The notes below the pieces were generated by a model, which worked only from the letters and a program-made list of their open reading frames with translations, had not been told where the DNA came from and made no database searches. Below are positions 34,600 through 34,906 of a stretch of DNA of 34,906 nt, one piece after another. The number at the start of each line of letters is the position of its first letter. The first letter of the stretch is position 1. The position numbers and the translations under genes are program-made. Origin of the DNA: JAGTVG01 sp964389805 (lineage in GTDB: Bacteria; Bacteroidota; Bacteroidia; Cytophagales; Cyclobacteriaceae); NCBI GenBank assembly GCA_964389805.1, contig CAYMFU010000093.1:1-34906 (forward strand), in the 5' to 3' direction.

Positions 34600-34906
34600 T
34601 GTAATACTTCATACCCTATCGGACTAAATCGGTGTTTTCTAGTGCACACTTTAACGCTTCATAAGGTGTTTTTCCATCAAAAGCTCCATGCGGTCTATTG
34701 AAATTATAAAATTGCTCCCATTTCTCCAATTTCTTTCTCAAATCCACATCATCGGTATAAGTTAAAAGCTGATAAAATTCCTCCTGATCTGTCCTATGTG
34801 ATCTTTCCACTTTTCCATTAAGTTGTGGTGATCGTGGTTTAATATATACATGCCTAACGCCCTTATCTTCTTCCACATACCAATGAAATTTTGATTGAAA
34901 CTCATG
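34600..34906 (-). mobile_element. End of an IS481-family insertion sequence, truncated by window edge
   Basis: Defined by the transposase fragment. A TGTAATACTTCATACC string at 34600-34615, just after the stop codon, begins with TGT as many IS ends do and may be the terminal repeat; the other end is outside the window, so the boundary is a guess. Confidence 0.5.
34616..34906 (-). CDS. IS481-type transposase, C-terminal part, 5' end outside window
   Basis: The frame runs from the right edge (34906) to TAG at 34616, 96 codons without a visible start. HEFQSKFHWYVEEDKGVRH, then KPRSPQLNGKVERSHRTDQEEFY with the catalytic Glu of the DDE triad (in KVERSH), and WEQFYNFNRPHGAFDGKTPYEAL are the classic end of IS481-family integrase-core transposases. 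It catalyses strand transfer of the element. Whether it is intact cannot be judged, as the rest lies outside the window. Confidence 0.88.
   Translation of the reverse strand, partial: HEFQSKFHWYVEEDKGVRHVYIKPRSPQLNGKVERSHRTDQEEFYQLLTYTDDVDLRKKLEKWEQFYNFNRPHGAFDGKTPYEALKCALENTDLVR

Overview
The window looks like a chromosomal segment of a low-GC, free-living member of the Bacteroidetes (Bacteroidota). The evidence is a type IX secretion C-terminal sorting domain, PorT-like beta-barrels, many lipoproteins with an SxxC-type lipobox, 800-residue double-FtsX permeases without a linked ATPase, Tat-like Gfo/Idh/MocA oxidoreductases, a DUF1800/DUF1501 pair, and -7 boxes of the TAnnTTTG type with little Shine-Dalgarno signal. 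No rRNA, tRNA, CRISPR array or prophage is visible.

Layout. 1-2648 (minus): YceI-like secreted protein, an FGE-fold secreted protein and an exported Gfo/Idh/MocA oxidoreductase that runs off the left edge. 2891-4833: small membrane proteins, a YbjQ-family protein and a lipoprotein. 5050-7476: MacB/FtsX-type permease. 7531-9374 (minus): ECF sigma factor, an overlapping membrane protein gene that may be its regulator, and a third membrane protein. 9509-12821: a second exported oxidoreductase, convergent with a long-chain acyl-CoA synthetase. 13113-18753: a tight four-gene surface operon (DUF1800, DUF1501 with T9SS tail, beta-barrel, lipoprotein). 19227-23655 (minus): sulfite reduction operon (sulfite reductase, SUMT, precorrin-2 dehydrogenase, APS/PAPS reductase) with overlapping genes. 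23991-25457: 5'-nucleotidase-like lipoprotein. 25607-31356: sugar operon (AGE-family epimerase, PfkB kinase-HAD fusion, sodium/sugar symporter, ROK protein), followed by a decayed alpha-L-fucosidase tail. 31783-33833 (minus): a VWA-like lipoprotein and a coiled-coil membrane protein of unknown role. 34184-34906: a small gene and the end of an IS481-type transposase, cut by the window edge.

The most notable observation is the leader of the sulfur operon. A 46-codon reading frame at 23655-23515, missed by length-filtered ORF calling, carries four cysteine codons within eight. It is followed by a canonical intrinsic terminator (10-bp stem and U-run) placed before the sulfite reductase start. A GGGAAAGG segment just after the Cys codons can pair with the 5' arm of that terminator, and a 7-bp GC-rich hairpin encloses this segment. 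This is the architecture of a trp-type transcription attenuator, here apparently reading Cys-tRNA charging and controlling siroheme synthesis and sulfate/sulfite reduction together. Sequence alone cannot prove function, but peptide, codons, terminator and competing pairings all fit.
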